Made by a program: the position numbers and the translations under genes
Notes under the pieces: model-generated
What the model was told of the DNA's origin: nothing
Seen by the model: only the letters and a program-made list of their open reading frames with translations
Database searches by the model: none
Origin: Diabrotica undecimpunctata
Taxonomy: Eukaryota > Arthropoda > Insecta > Coleoptera > Chrysomelidae
Direction: 5' to 3'
DNA length: 64,000 nt
NCBI RefSeq assembly: GCF_040954645.1
Contig: NC_092808.1
Coordinates: forward strand, 82,771,889-82,835,888
Shown: one piece after another, positions 11,901 through 22,607 of the stretch
Numbering within the stretch: the first letter of the stretch is position 1
Layout: each line of letters starts with the position of its first letter

Positions 11901-12959
11901 AAAACAAGGAAGTATTATAGGTAGAATACCAGAAAAACGCAACATGAAAATTTCAAAATCTAAATCCCTAAATCTGAAAATCAATTTTCTTAAAGATATA
12001 ACTATAATTATTAAAAATAACTATTTTAATAACAACATCCATAGAAACTAAACCTTTTGTCGGCACGAATTTTTTCAGGGATGATATTCTTGTATTATTT
12101 CGTTCACCTGGAACTTTTAATGGCGAACTGTATCTAGATTTATCGGAAAATGACATTAATCCCACTGTAATACTCATAATTGATCAAGACAACCGTTATC
12201 GTCAAGAAAACTTAATTTTTCAACAAGATGGGGATCGTCGGTACCTGTGAGATAATTTTAAATGGCAAGTTTCAAAAAGGTATCGTAAGAAGGAAACCTA
12301 CTGAATTATCTACATTCTCAGGAGATTTAAAATAAGGGTCATTTATTATTTTATCATTATCATTATCATTTACAAAACTTGCTACAACTCATCGTTAACA
12401 TGTAAAACAATATTATTCCCGAAATGCTCCACAATGTTAAACACCAATGTCTTTGATACTGCATGTAACTTGGTGGAGGCAGTTCAAACGTCTAATAAAT
12501 GAACAATTAGGTTACAGTCAGGACGATAAACAAAATACATAAACACACAAATAAAATAAACTTAAGTTTAAATATTTAATAATCTTAAGGTATTCGGTAA
12601 AATAAACAGTACCGAAATTTAGATGGCTGTGAAAGTCAGCACGCAATATGTATTTATTTGATTCGACTTATTTATCATTAACTGCCATATTAACAATGCT
12701 CTGTTAATAAAACTTAGTGAAAAGGGTTCGTACAACTCAGGAGATAGTGTTTGTAGTAGAGCATTGTTTCCATTCATAGGTAAATGGACGGAAGAATGGT
12801 TCTAGTTTAATAAAAATGTTTAAAAAATATAGACAAGTGTTTAACAAGGATTCTTTAGTAATAGTCAAATTTTAGCAATCGTTAAGACGTTTCGTAACAC
12901 AGTTAGTACGTTGTCTGCGCAAGGGCCCTTTTGGCATCTAAAAATAGTTCTTAACAACA

Positions 12960-13570
12960 ATAATCAAGGATGAGTTCTCAATCAGATCTTACAGTCTCCA
13001 AAACGAAGTCTTCGACATACTGCGTATAAACTAGATATCAGTGAAACATCAACACGTCGACTGTTTAAATCTCTTGGTGTTTATCCTCACCACATTCAAA
13101 TTAGACAAAGATACAAAGAGACAAATAACATTGCAAACAAATGTCGAAGAGAAGTTTACTGTGGAGGACTGTTAAGCTGCCGATTTCTTGAGAAATATAT
13201 TGTTTTAGAACTAAAATCACATTCACCTTTTCTGGTATATCGAATAAATAAACAACTCTAGTTCTTCGATTTATACTGTAAGGTGTTATTGTAGAGAAAA
13301 CCACTCCAAAGTGAACGCATAACCATTTGGTATGCATCATCTGGGCATGGGGTTATTGGTCATTATTTTGTTGAAGATGCGAAGAAGCCTTCAGTTACTG
13401 TTAACTAAGAGCATTACAGAGAGAACATTATTCCACCCTTTGTTAGAGATTTACGAAATTTTTGCCGTGCATGAAATCTACAGAAGCATAAGCAATGGTT
13501 TTAACAGGATGGCACAAGGAGCTATACAGCCGTACACTCTCTAGTCTTATTTCATGAACATTTTGAAAAT
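12960..13570 (+). pseudogene. mariner/IS630-like transposase remnant
   Basis: The first part reads PKRSLRHTAYKLDIS, TSTRRLFKSLGVYPHHIQ, the DNA-binding region of insect mariner-like transposases. Then come INKQL...PLQSERITIWYASSGHGVIGHYF, NIIPPFVRDL and WF.QDGTRSYTA, which match VTVWCA...GIIGPFFFE and WFQQDGATAHTA, where the second catalytic aspartate sits. Stops and frameshifts are frequent. The 3' end is cut by the TIR element starting at 13572, right after LFHEHFEN. Confidence 0.7.
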
Positions 13571-14023
13571 ATAATAATAACAGACTCTAAGTACCCAGCT
13601 TGATATATACAGTGATGAGTGTCTTACCACCCGACTTTTTAACGTAAGAACTAGAAAACATAGTTACCTTGTAAAATAAAAAGAGATGAAACTCGTAGAG
13701 GTGGGAAATAATCGGTAGAAACCTATAATTTACATTACACTACATTAACACTATCGATAGTCGAATTTAGACATTAGCTTCGAGCTAAATCACCTCGGTC
13801 ATAATTATGATGTGTAACGTCGTTTGTGTGACGTATTTCCATTTTTAATTTGGCATAAAGTAAAAACTGATTGACTACAATAAAGCAAAAATGTGAATAA
13901 AATAATTTAATTAATAGTGATTATTTAATCTAAAGTTTTAAATTATTATTAAATTATTAACCAAGAATAATTTCTACTATGATTTGAGGAGTTTTATACA
14001 CTCTTGTTACAGAATAATTATCA

Positions 14024-14100
14024 ATCCTTCGTGGCTTAGTGGTAAGAATTTGACACTGCGACACAGACGTCGCAGACGATTTGAGTTCAAAATCCACATT
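14024..14100 (+). repeat. tRNA-like sequence (SINE head)
   Basis: GTGGCTTAGTGGTAAGA fits an A box and GAGTTCAAAATCC fits a B box at tRNA spacing. The acceptor stem does not pair well and no CCA-ready end is seen. It therefore looks like a tRNA-derived SINE promoter, not a working tRNA. Confidence 0.5.
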
Positions 14101-14584
14101 GTGGTTTTCTTTCTTTTTTTTTAATAATTTGAAATTATGCAGAGATCGTTTTGCTTTGAATCACTAAACATTTGTGTCACTAGTTACTAGTATTAGAAGT
14201 GTTTAAAGTTAAACATAAATGTCGTATTGAAAAAACAGTATCGTTGTACTTTAAAAATAAAGTAAAAATTCTTCAAAATTAAAAGAACGTTTAAAGAATG
14301 TTTAAATAAGTAAAAATTCTAGAAAAATAAACTGTACAGAGGACAGAGAACTGTAAATCTACCTGTACAGATGAATTGATATTAACACTGAGATTCGCCG
14401 GATTATTTTGCATTCACAACTGAAGACTGTAAAACTGGAATTGAATTTGAATTATTTTGTATTTCTATTTTATAACATTGGAATATGAATAAATTTTAAA
14501 TATTGAGTTTTTCGAAAACTTGTTACCTAATATGTATTATATTTTTTATTATTTTTTGATTGAATAAAACAAAAATTTTATCTT

Positions 14585-14652
14585 TGGTGTGAATTGAACC
14601 CCAACCTTCTTGTCAATAGACCACGTCTCTAACTATTACGCCAATTCCACAC
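14585..14652 (-). repeat. tRNA-like sequence (SINE head), inverted relative to 14024
   Basis: On the minus strand TTGGCGTAATAGTTAGAGA (A box-like) is followed by GGTTGGGGTTCAATTC (B box-like). It faces the head at 14024-14100, about 500 bp away. Confidence 0.5.
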
Positions 14653-14976
14653 ACAATAATAATTTTTCGATAGAACATACCTACCTTTAGTTTGGTCAAA
14701 TATTTCAGTTGAGTTATTTTTATTATTAACTAACTTAAAGATTTATAATTTAAAATCGCTACTAATTAATGTTTTTTACTATAATATATCTTAATTAATT
14801 CAATCATTTATTCTAACATCAGAAATTATTTAAAATAAAATATTGTCGAGGTCATCCGTATAATTACGACTGAAGTCAAATAGCCATGTCTAAAACTAGT
14901 TTATCTCGTACTATCTCACAACTTAATCTATCTTCTATCCTTTCCGCTATTTTGCCGGGTGGTAAGACACTCATCA

Positions 14977-14979
<3 letters not shown>

Positions 14980-15046
<67 letters not shown>

Positions 15047-15064
15047 CCCCAATATTTAAGAGTT

Positions 15065-15102
<38 letters not shown>
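14980..15102. repeat. Two (AT)n runs inside the right TIR
   Basis: AT runs at 14980-15045 and 15068-15102 replace the short ATATATAC of the left TIR. They are a later expansion inside one inverted repeat. Confidence 0.9.
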
Positions 15103-15104
<2 letters not shown>

Positions 15105-15127
15105 AGCTGGGTACTTAGAGTCTTTAT

Positions 15128-15160
15128 TATTAACAGACTCTAAGTACCCAGCTTGATATG
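15128..15160. repeat. Second, back-to-back copy of the TIR terminus
   Basis: AACAGACTCTAAGTACCC, AGCTTGATAT repeats the terminus in the opposite direction directly after the right end of the 13572-15127 element, making a palindromic junction centred near 15130. The rest of this second copy is lost into the following (AT)n run. Confidence 0.7.
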
Positions 15161-15161
15161 C

Positions 15162-15241
<80 letters not shown>
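15162..15241. repeat. (AT)n microsatellite
   Basis: About 40 AT units between the orphan TIR end and an LTR. Confidence 0.95.
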
Positions 15242-15244
<3 letters not shown>

Positions 15245-15247
<3 letters not shown>

Positions 15248-16239
15248 GATATTTAAAGTCTTGGTGCGCCAAGCAATAATTAGCTAATTAATTTTTTTGA
15301 TTAATTAAAATTATTTAAATGATATGATTATGACTCTATCACAATTTTTAATTCTTTTATCTCAGGGTTAAATTCGTGCTTTAATATCTATGCTATTACA
15401 TGTGAAAGGTAAGGTCCAGAGAATACCGGAATAATAAAAAACACATATGATCTAACACCATATATTGAAATAAAATAATGAAATAATTCACACTCAAAAG
15501 TTTTCAATAAACAAATCTCATATAAGGATTCTCAAAATTTTGTTCTCCGTACGTGAACAATCAAAATTAATGGTACAAACAATATTAATTGAAATCTCAA
15601 AATCCCAAACTATTCTAACTCTCCTAATCAAAATATTTATCTCCTTTCTAAATTACGTGTAAAAATTGTGTTATCAATAAAAGAAAAAACTGCAGAAAAC
15701 AAAAATATCTCTCTCTGATGATGAGTGGTCCAAATCCTTGTTCCTTGTAGACTGTATTATCTCCTCTCAACCGCTCCCTATGTAATCAGCAATCTTACAA
15801 CAGATTGTTGCAAGTATATCGTCCTTAATGATCTCCTTCAAAAGCAACAATCATTCAAATTATGATAGCCTTTCTCCTCTCGATAAACTGAATCTCTCGT
15901 TGGCCCGAGTGAAAAATGACTCTTGGAATATCTTCTCTTTACGATAAACTGAATTTCTCGTTGGCCTGAACAGTGACTCTTGGAATATAAGTAGGAAAAT
16001 ATGACTTACAATATTTTGCTGCTTCAGCTCTGTCAGATACACTAACTCCACAAAAACTCACTAACATTCAACACTACTGCTTGCTACTTCTTGGGAACCA
16101 CCAGAGAACAATCACTGTTCGTCTTACAGACTTGGAAAACCAACTGATTATCCTTTTTTCTCTCCTAAATCTAGCCAAACTCTCACTCCTACATACCTAT
16201 CCCACCTTTTTCAATCTCCGCCAATCAAAACTCGTCACA
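15245..16239 (-). mobile_element. Large LTR (995 bp) of a second LTR element
   Basis: Minus strand starts TGTGACGAG and ends ATATCACA (TG...CA). It is preceded on the minus strand by a purine tract AAAAAATGGGGGAA at 16240-16253, as expected for a 3' LTR. Inside, 15871-15990 holds a ~65-bp imperfect tandem repeat (GATAAACTGAAT...CTCGTTGGCC). Only ~240 bp of internal sequence (16240-16477) remains before the next element. No gene lies in it. Confidence 0.55.
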
Positions 16240-16480
16240 ATTCCCCCATTTTTTCATTTCGATAACAAACAAATTTTTACCTATAATTATAAATTTCCTA
16301 AAACTTATTTACAAATAATATTTTTCTATAATTCTTAAAAACTAACAAAAACCTCTTTCTAAAATCCCTTCTATTGTCTTTAATCACTGCATTAATGTAT
16401 TTTGGAAAACCCGGTTCAATTGTCTTTGGATTTCACTTAAAATTATGCGGGTCACTCAAGTATAACAAAGAAATAATTTA

Positions 16481-16647
16481 TGTATAGCTTACATTTTGTT
16501 TAGTACAGGTAATCCAAGAATTTAATAACTTTCCTTCTTCGAAATGTTTGTTGGTTAATCCTACTTATCTGAATTATTTTAATGTTTTTTTAACTTTGAA
16601 ATATTTTAAACAAACCAATATTTTTCTCGATTTTACATATCATAACA
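16481..16647 (-). repeat. 3' LTR (167 bp)
   Basis: Direct repeat partner of 23482-23648. Minus strand begins TGTTATGATATG and ends GCTATACA. Confidence 0.7.
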
Positions 16648-16660
16648 AATCCCCGCCATT
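16648..16660 (-). other. Polypurine tract
   Basis: The minus strand reads AAATGGCGGGGAT immediately before the LTR start TGTTATG, the position of the plus-strand primer in LTR elements. Confidence 0.55.
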
Positions 16661-16742
16661 TGATCTGCCGAAAACTCTTTGTTAAATTTTAAAAATGACA
16701 AAAGTTTTCTAGGATCAAATTATTTCACTATGTTATTAAAAT

Positions 16743-17021
16743 CTACTTATGATACTGATAAATGTCGTGAATGTTAAAATACCCCGTATATTGCCTGTCT
16801 TTATACGGGATTGGATATATCTTCGTTTTAAATTTTTCCAAGTATTTTCCCTTCAAAGAAAGTTCATAATTTTTAGCCACTCGGTTTACTTCATTAACAA
16901 GATCTCCATGGTTTCCTAAAATCTTCTCTATTTTCTTTCCCATGTTTTCTCCACAATTTATTTTTCTTTCATCCTCCTTTTGTTCACATGTGTTCACTGT
17001 CCATAATACTTGTTCACACAA
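16743..17021 (-). pseudogene. Pol remnant, stub of the reverse transcriptase N-terminus
   Basis: A 92-residue frame overlaps the end of gag-protease. Its end reads KYLEKFKTKIYPIPYKDRQ, similar to the strand before the first reverse transcriptase motif in Ty3/gypsy elements (TK.YPIP.K.RE). It then stops in unrelated sequence. I read this as pol cut off by a deletion. Confidence 0.4.
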
Positions 17022-18226
17022 AATTCTGGATTCTCGTCGATCAGTGCCATTTTTTCTTCTGTTTTCTTTTTATCCTCTAATTCCCTTTGGTATTCCGAGC
17101 ACCATGTTTCTATTCCTTTCATTTCTCTGATGATACCTTCTTTTTCTTCCTGCTTCCATTCTGTTTTATCGTCGGTTGCCAACAATTCTTCTGTACCTTC
17201 TATTTCCTGTTTTTCTCTGGTCTCCATCTTATTTTCCTGCTTTCTTTTCGAACTCTTCTTCTTTTTTTTTTTCTTCCTTCTCTTTTTCTCTTCTGTTAGA
17301 TCTTGTTCTTGTACTTTCGGTTTATCCTCTACAGTCATATCGATTTCTTTGCGTTTTTCCTGTGCATTGATCCTTCCAGAATTTGTTTTCCTATCTGTTT
17401 GCTTTTCTTCTCCTGTGTTGTCTGGTTCTGCTCTGATTTCCAGTTTATTTTCCGAAAAATTTATGGTGATATCTTTTTTCCTCAATTCATCAATTCCCGC
17501 TATCATATCATGATTTAAATCTTCAATCACCACACATTTCATAATATGGAATTTGTTTCCCACTCTTATCTGTACTCCCACACCTTCGTTTACTGTCGTC
17601 AAATTTTTATTGTTTGCACCCACTAAATCAACCCTAGGAATCTTATACACAAATCTGTCCAAATTTAATTCTTTTACTAGTTTTTTATTGATTAGCGATA
17701 TCTTCGAGCCAGAATCAATCACAATTTTAATCGCTTTATGTTTTATAAATGCATCTAAAAATATTAGATTAGAATTAGAAATTTGTCTTTCGTTTCCTAT
17801 TGCTACATGATTCATCTCCCTTCTATTTTGTTGTTGGAAGCTCTGGTTATTCCTATCGTCCCTTTGTTCGTTAGTATTCCTATTCGGAGGATTTTGTGCA
17901 TCTCTATTCCTGTTGTGATTTTCATTTGTTCTATTTTGTGTATCATTCCGGTTATCGTAATTTTGTTGTCTATTGTAATTATTGTAATTTCTCGGCCTAT
18001 ATTCGTTTGTTGATCTGGGATGTCGGTTTCTCTGGTCATAATTTGATGAATACCTTCTTTCCGGTTCATTGTATTGGTCATGTTGTCTTCTATTTCTCAT
18101 TTCTTTTCTTTTCGCTTCTTTTAATTGAAGGAATTGGCACAAACTATCAATATCTTGATAGTTTCTCAAAATCACGTGATCTTCCAACGTTTCCTCAAAA
18201 TGTCTGCTGATCATTTCTACCAGCTG
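16994..18226 (-). pseudogene. gag C-terminal part and aspartic protease of the gypsy-like element
   Basis: An open frame of about 406 residues. It starts with the end of the capsid-like part (MISRHFEETLEDHVILRNYQ), continues through an Asn/Arg/Gln-rich stretch in place of a zinc knuckle, and reaches the protease motif IVIDSGSKISLI (active-site DSG at ~residue 165) and later HDMIAGIDEL. It ends in a Lys/Glu-rich tail with seven lysines in a row. The N-terminal half of gag lies beyond the jockey insertion (22642-23463). The target duplication shows that the two halves were one frame. Confidence 0.75.
18216..18226. repeat. Target-site duplication, left copy (11 bp)
   Basis: TCTACCAGCTG, repeated exactly at 22631-22641. 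It brackets the jockey-type element. Confidence 0.9.
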
Positions 18227-18310
18227 GGCTTCTTGGCTTAGGTCCGAGCGACTGACGTCAAACAGCTACCCCAACCCAAGCCGGTCGGCGGTAAACCGAA
18301 CGGTTTAACA

Positions 18311-19744
18311 TTGTCCGAATTTGTTCATGTAAGAAATCAGGATATCTCTGATTTAGTCTTTTTCAAGACTAAAAAAGACGATAAAACTGTTTTTACTAAT
18401 AAAATTACAGATTTAATTTCAGCATCCAGTCCAATCAGACGGGAATTCCCACTCCACAGGAAGTTATTCAAGAACAAAAAATTCAGGCCCACCTCAAGGA
18501 GAGGTGGACCCGCCCAGGAACAGCTACAGGATAACGAAACAGAACAAGAAATAACATCAGTAGAAGAATCCACCACGATGGCTTCAAACAACGTAGAGAT
18601 CATGGAAGAAGAACCATTCCAGGCAGTGAAATGCCAGAGAAGAAATTCGAATGAAAACATAGCAGGAGCTAGACAGCGACCATCAACAAGTAGTGGAACG
18701 GTTAGAACTCAGAACCGTTATCAAGTTTTATCTACAATCAACACGGAAGAAACATCTTCTACGACGACAACCAGGAAAGAAAGAGTGCCCCCTCTGGTCA
18801 TTGCAGGACAAATTGGGAGTTATGCAACCTTCATCAAGGAAATAACGAAGTTATTAGGACACAATAACTTCCAAATTTCACCGTCCGGAAAAGCAGGTAC
18901 AAGGGTGTACCTAAAAACCAATGAAGATTACGAAAAACTTAAACAGGATTTCATTTCTACATCAACAGCCTTCCATACATTCACGAAGAAATCGGAAGTT
19001 ACGAAGAAAATCGTCATGAAAGCGGCCCCAGGATTGGACCTCGATGAAGTCGAAGCTGACCTCCGTGAACAAGGAATCATCGGAAAAGTCACAGAACTGA
19101 AAACCAGGAAACCAGGAGCACAAAGCAGCTCCTACCTGCTCCAAGTGGACAAACAACAGGATCTGAAGGAGATAAAAAGGATAAACGGTGTGCAAAACAT
19201 AAGAGTAAGATGGGACGCTTACTCTAAACCTTCCAGGGCAACGCAGTGTTTCAACTGCCAGGAGTTTGGACACTCTGCCAGAAACTGCTTCAAGCAACCT
19301 AGGTGCATGAAATGCGCCAACGGACATCAAACGAGACACTGCCCTCTCCCAAAAGGTCAGGTAAACAAAGTGAAGTGCTGTAACTGCCAGGAGGCACACA
19401 CTTCCAACTATCCAATGTGCAGCAAGCACATTGAGTACCTAGACAGGCAAGCTGCGAGAAGAGCGAGGAACCAACCGCAGAAAACGGCTCCACAAGCGCC
19501 TCATCCTTCAACCTTCAGAAAAACCACCAGCAGTGTATCATATGCACAAGCGAGCAAAGGAGAACAACAAACACCAAGGAATGATGGAGTCAAGAGCACC
19601 TGGGCTGAAATTAACGAAATAGTTAATGTACAGAAAATGATGGAAATTCTTCAAGATATGAAGAGAGAGCTACTACAGGCAAAATCATTTGCAGAAAAAG
19701 CAATGATTTTCATGAAATATGAAGAGATCTACAATGAACCATAA
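18311..19744 (+). CDS. Jockey-type ORF1, gag-like nucleic-acid-binding protein
   Basis: Open frame of 477 codons. The first ATG is at 18578 (MASNNVEIMEEE), giving a 388-residue protein; the open stretch from 18311 upstream lacks an ATG and may be read from another start or be leader. A pre-knuckle domain lies at 18800-19200 (PPLVIAGQIGSYATFIKEIT, then ISPSGKAGTRVYLKT), followed by three CCHC-like knuckles (CFNCQEFGHSARNC, CMKCANGHQTRHC, CCNCQEAHTSNYPMC). The C-terminus is a coiled coil. Such proteins coat the element RNA. The 3' end overlaps ORF2 by 26 bases. Confidence 0.88.
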   Translation: MSEFVHVRNQDISDLVFFKTKKDDKTVFTNKITDLISASSPIRREFPLHRKLFKNKKFRPTSRRGGPAQEQLQDNETEQEITSVEESTTMASNNVEIMEEEPFQAVKCQRRNSNENIAGARQRPSTSSGTVRTQNRYQVLSTINTEETSSTTTTRKERVPPLVIAGQIGSYATFIKEITKLLGHNNFQISPSGKAGTRVYLKTNEDYEKLKQDFISTSTAFHTFTKKSEVTKKIVMKAAPGLDLDEVEADLREQGIIGKVTELKTRKPGAQSSSYLLQVDKQQDLKEIKRINGVQNIRVRWDAYSKPSRATQCFNCQEFGHSARNCFKQPRCMKCANGHQTRHCPLPKGQVNKVKCCNCQEAHTSNYPMCSKHIEYLDRQAARRARNQPQKTAPQAPHPSTFRKTTSSVSYAQASKGEQQTPRNDGVKSTWAEINEIVNVQKMMEILQDMKRELLQAKSFAEKAMIFMKYEEIYNEP

Positions 19745-22412
19745 GCACCTGAAGATACTCCAGTTCAACATAGCATCACTGAGGCTAAGGATCAGCGAAC
19801 TTCGAGAGACAGTCGTAAGGCATAACCCAGATGTCATATGCCTGTCTGAAACAAGATACATGACGGACTCTCAACTTCCAAGGATAACAAACTACGATGG
19901 ATTCGGAAGAAGAGACGAACCAAACGACAGAGGAGTAGCCATCTATGTTAAGAACAACATAGAATGGAACCAGGTTTTGATGGATACACACCATTTCGAA
20001 AGTGTTGGAATCAAAGTAGGTATAGCTAATATCTTTTCAATTTACAGGAAGCACTCGGAAGAACTAGCCATAGAAGAACTGGATGCCTTACTCAACTCTG
20101 CACCAACCGTAGTCGTAGCAGGAGATTTCAACGCCAAACACACAGCATGGGGATGTATGACGGACACAGCACCAGGAACAACTCTACTAAGATACTGCGA
20201 GGACAGAGATAGGATGTTATTCGCTCCAGACGAACCAACAAGGATCAATCCAATAAGAGAACACAACAACTCAACACTGGACCTGTTCATCACCAAGGAT
20301 GTAATAATGGAAGACGTCAGAACATACTTCGAATGCAGTTCGGACCACAAGCCAGTAATAGGAAGGATGACATCGAGAGTCGACTTGCCAAGGATAGAAC
20401 CAGTAGAAAGATGGAGATGGAAAGATGCTAACTGGCCTAACTACAGAAGACAGCTAAACCAAATGGAAATGAAGAGAGAATTCCAATCAACAGAAGAAGT
20501 AGAAGAAAAGATCGAAGAAATCACAAGAAGAATCCAACGAGCAATGGAAGCCAACATCCCAAAATCCATGACGAACAACAGAGGACTGATCATCCCAACA
20601 GAGCTACAGGACATCATCAAGGATAGAAACAAGGCCAGACGAGCATTCCAAAGAACCAGAAGACAGGAATTCAAGGACTACGGAGACATCCTATCCGAAG
20701 AAATAAGAGTAAGACTGAGAAGTCTTACTGAAAACCAGTGGCACAACAACATCAGAAGAGCTGAAGAAAACCATGGAAACGTTTGGAAAATGCTGAAGGC
20801 AAGAAGAAGAGGAAAACAAAAGATGCCACAAATCATGGACAACGAGGGAACACACTACGACACCCAAGGAAAAGTTGATGCAATATCAAGGAAGATGGCA
20901 GCCACACACAGACAAAACCAGGATATGTCGGATGCAAGAACAAAGAGGAAAGTCGAGCAAGAATACAACAGGATCAGAAGAAGGAACGAGTTCCAAATAG
21001 ACGAGGAAGACCATATCAGCCCAAGCGAAGTTGCAAAAATCATCAGGAAACTGAAAGGAAGCAGAGCACCAGGACAAGAAGGAATTCACAACATCACCCT
21101 CAAGGAACTTCCGAAGAAGATCATAGTACAGCTGTACTATATCTTCAAATACTGCCTAGAAAAAGGACATTTTCCAAACAACTGGAAACACGCCAAGATT
21201 ATACCTCTTCTAAAACCAAGGAAAGATGGAAGAAGACCGGAAAGCTACAGGCCCATATCACTCCTGGAAACGATGGGAAAGATCTTAGAAAAAATCATCT
21301 ACAAGAGACTGGTGAAGCATACAGAAAGAAGAGGAGTCATCCAAGAAGACCAGTTTGGTTTCAGAAAAGGAAGAAACTGCGAACTCCAATTAGCAAGGAT
21401 CATCAGCGACACGAAGATAAAATTCAACAGGAAACAGAAGACAGGATTAGCCATACTGGACATAGAGAAAGCCTACGACACGGTTTGGAAGAAGGCACTA
21501 ATCTACAAGATGGACAAGGCTAGACTTCCACACTACCTCATCAACATCTGCGACATGTATCTATCTAATAGAACATTCCAAGTTTCAGCTGACCAAAAGA
21601 TGTCGACGATTCAAGAAATCCAGGAAGGAATGCCTCAGGGCAGCATTTTATCACCCATTTTATATAACATTTTTGTTTCAGACCTCCCTACAGATCCAAG
21701 GACTTCTACAGCCCTGTATGCAGACGACACAGCAGTGTATGCATCCGGAAAAGACGAAAGAAGAATCATAGATAACATGGAGAGCCACCTGGAAAGAATC
21801 ACGGACTACACCGAAAAATGGAAAATCAAGATCAACGCCGAAAAAACGCAGTTCATCATTTTCGGCCAGGATAGACGACAACTACGGAACCAGATCACAG
21901 TAGGAGACAACAGAATTCAGGAAACAGAGACGGTCAAATACCTAGGAGTCCACCTCGACAGAAAACTCAACTTCCGGATGCATACACAAAAAACTAAGGT
22001 AAAAGCTAATGCAGCTAAAAAACTAATACTTCCTTTCATTTTTAGGTCCAGTCCACTCTCGAAGGCGAAGAAAATTCAACTCTACCAAGCATATGTTAGG
22101 TCGGTGATTCTGTATGCTATACCAGTGTGGAGCTCCATTGCGGAATCACACTGGAAAAAGTTGGAAGCAACTGAGAACTCATGCTACCGAATCATCGACG
22201 GAACGGCATGGGAGGATAGAGTTACGAACGCGACAATCAAGAACAGGCTAGGATACACGCCACTAAGGGAAGTGGCCGAGAACAGAACCAGGTGGTTCTT
22301 CAACCAGGCCACTCGAAGACTGCGAAAGACCAGGGATATCCTCGAGAAGAACAGGATCCAGAGGATACACAGATCCACCCATAGACTGATCGACCACCTG
22401 ATCAGGGTCTAA
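19719..22412 (+). CDS. Jockey-type ORF2, endonuclease-reverse transcriptase
   Basis: 897 residues from the ATG at 19719, inside the end of ORF1; a second ATG is at 19734. An apurinic-type endonuclease occupies about residues 5-225: LKILQFNIASLR, VICLSETRY, VVAGDFNAKH, CSSDHKPVIG. Reverse transcriptase runs from about 440 to 730: KGSRAPGQEGI, SYRPISLLETMGKILE, DQFGFRKGRNCE, ILDIEKAYDTVW, EGMPQGSILSPILYNIF, and the catalytic YADDTAVYA. All catalytic residues I can check are present. It ends in a basic region with no RNase H domain, and its length is normal for the jockey group. It would nick the target and copy element RNA in place. The overlap with ORF1 suggests reinitiation. Confidence 0.93.
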   Translation: MKRSTMNHKHLKILQFNIASLRLRISELRETVVRHNPDVICLSETRYMTDSQLPRITNYDGFGRRDEPNDRGVAIYVKNNIEWNQVLMDTHHFESVGIKVGIANIFSIYRKHSEELAIEELDALLNSAPTVVVAGDFNAKHTAWGCMTDTAPGTTLLRYCEDRDRMLFAPDEPTRINPIREHNNSTLDLFITKDVIMEDVRTYFECSSDHKPVIGRMTSRVDLPRIEPVERWRWKDANWPNYRRQLNQMEMKREFQSTEEVEEKIEEITRRIQRAMEANIPKSMTNNRGLIIPTELQDIIKDRNKARRAFQRTRRQEFKDYGDILSEEIRVRLRSLTENQWHNNIRRAEENHGNVWKMLKARRRGKQKMPQIMDNEGTHYDTQGKVDAISRKMAATHRQNQDMSDARTKRKVEQEYNRIRRRNEFQIDEEDHISPSEVAKIIRKLKGSRAPGQEGIHNITLKELPKKIIVQLYYIFKYCLEKGHFPNNWKHAKIIPLLKPRKDGRRPESYRPISLLETMGKILEKIIYKRLVKHTERRGVIQEDQFGFRKGRNCELQLARIISDTKIKFNRKQKTGLAILDIEKAYDTVWKKALIYKMDKARLPHYLINICDMYLSNRTFQVSADQKMSTIQEIQEGMPQGSILSPILYNIFVSDLPTDPRTSTALYADDTAVYASGKDERRIIDNMESHLERITDYTEKWKIKINAEKTQFIIFGQDRRQLRNQITVGDNRIQETETVKYLGVHLDRKLNFRMHTQKTKVKANAAKKLILPFIFRSSPLSKAKKIQLYQAYVRSVILYAIPVWSSIAESHWKKLEATENSCYRIIDGTAWEDRVTNATIKNRLGYTPLREVAENRTRWFFNQATRRLRKTRDILEKNRIQRIHRSTHRLIDHLIRV

Positions 22413-22601
22413 CCAGGCGTGCAGGGAAGTAGGTACGTTTGCCGATTTTAGTACCTACAGAAGCAGACGAGGACACCACCCAGGAAAATCCAGGAACCGA
22501 AAGGAGAAATCTTCAAGAGCTGGCGGTGCACGAGCGGGACGTCGAGGAAGAAAGAAGGCTAAAATATCTTAAGTTTTGACATGTAAATATCTTAGAATGG
22601 C

Positions 22602-22607
22602 AATAAA
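22602..22607 (+). terminator. Polyadenylation signal of the jockey-type element
   Basis: AATAAA 23 bp before the 3' end of the element. The tail is T/A-rich (TTTTTATTTTTTATTTATT), not poly(A). Confidence 0.55.

Larger units (their letters stand above)
13572..15127. mobile_element. Unclassified TIR element (1.56 kb) with tRNA-like heads
   Basis: Left end: TAATAACAGACTCTAAGTAC, CCAGCTTGATAT, ATACAGTGATGAGTGTC, TTACCACCCG. The right end repeats this as an exact inverted copy (14957-14980 and 15101-15127), split by an expanded (AT)n tract and a 25-bp insert (15046-15067). Repeats are ~60 bp. The interior has no transposase; it holds a plus-strand tRNA-like head at 14024 and a minus-strand one at 14652. 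It sits inside the mariner-like remnant. I cannot place its superfamily. Confidence 0.65.

Noticed and set aside
14024..14100. Functional tRNA gene
   Set aside because: A- and B-box matches are good but the acceptor stem does not pair; a SINE head is more likely. The same applies to 14585-14652 and 37750-37850.
14959..15156. Open frame of repeated Tyr-Ile
   Set aside because: It is translation of (AT)n; the same applies to 23549-23842.
17010..17513. Long plus-strand open frame (Ser/Phe-rich)
   Set aside because: It is the antisense of the Lys/Glu-rich tail of the gag-protease frame; the same holds for the short plus-strand frames from 17087 to 18210.
18311..18577. Translation of jockey-type ORF1 from 18311
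   Set aside because: The frame is open but starts at TTG; the first ATG is 18578. Kept as open frame, start uncertain.
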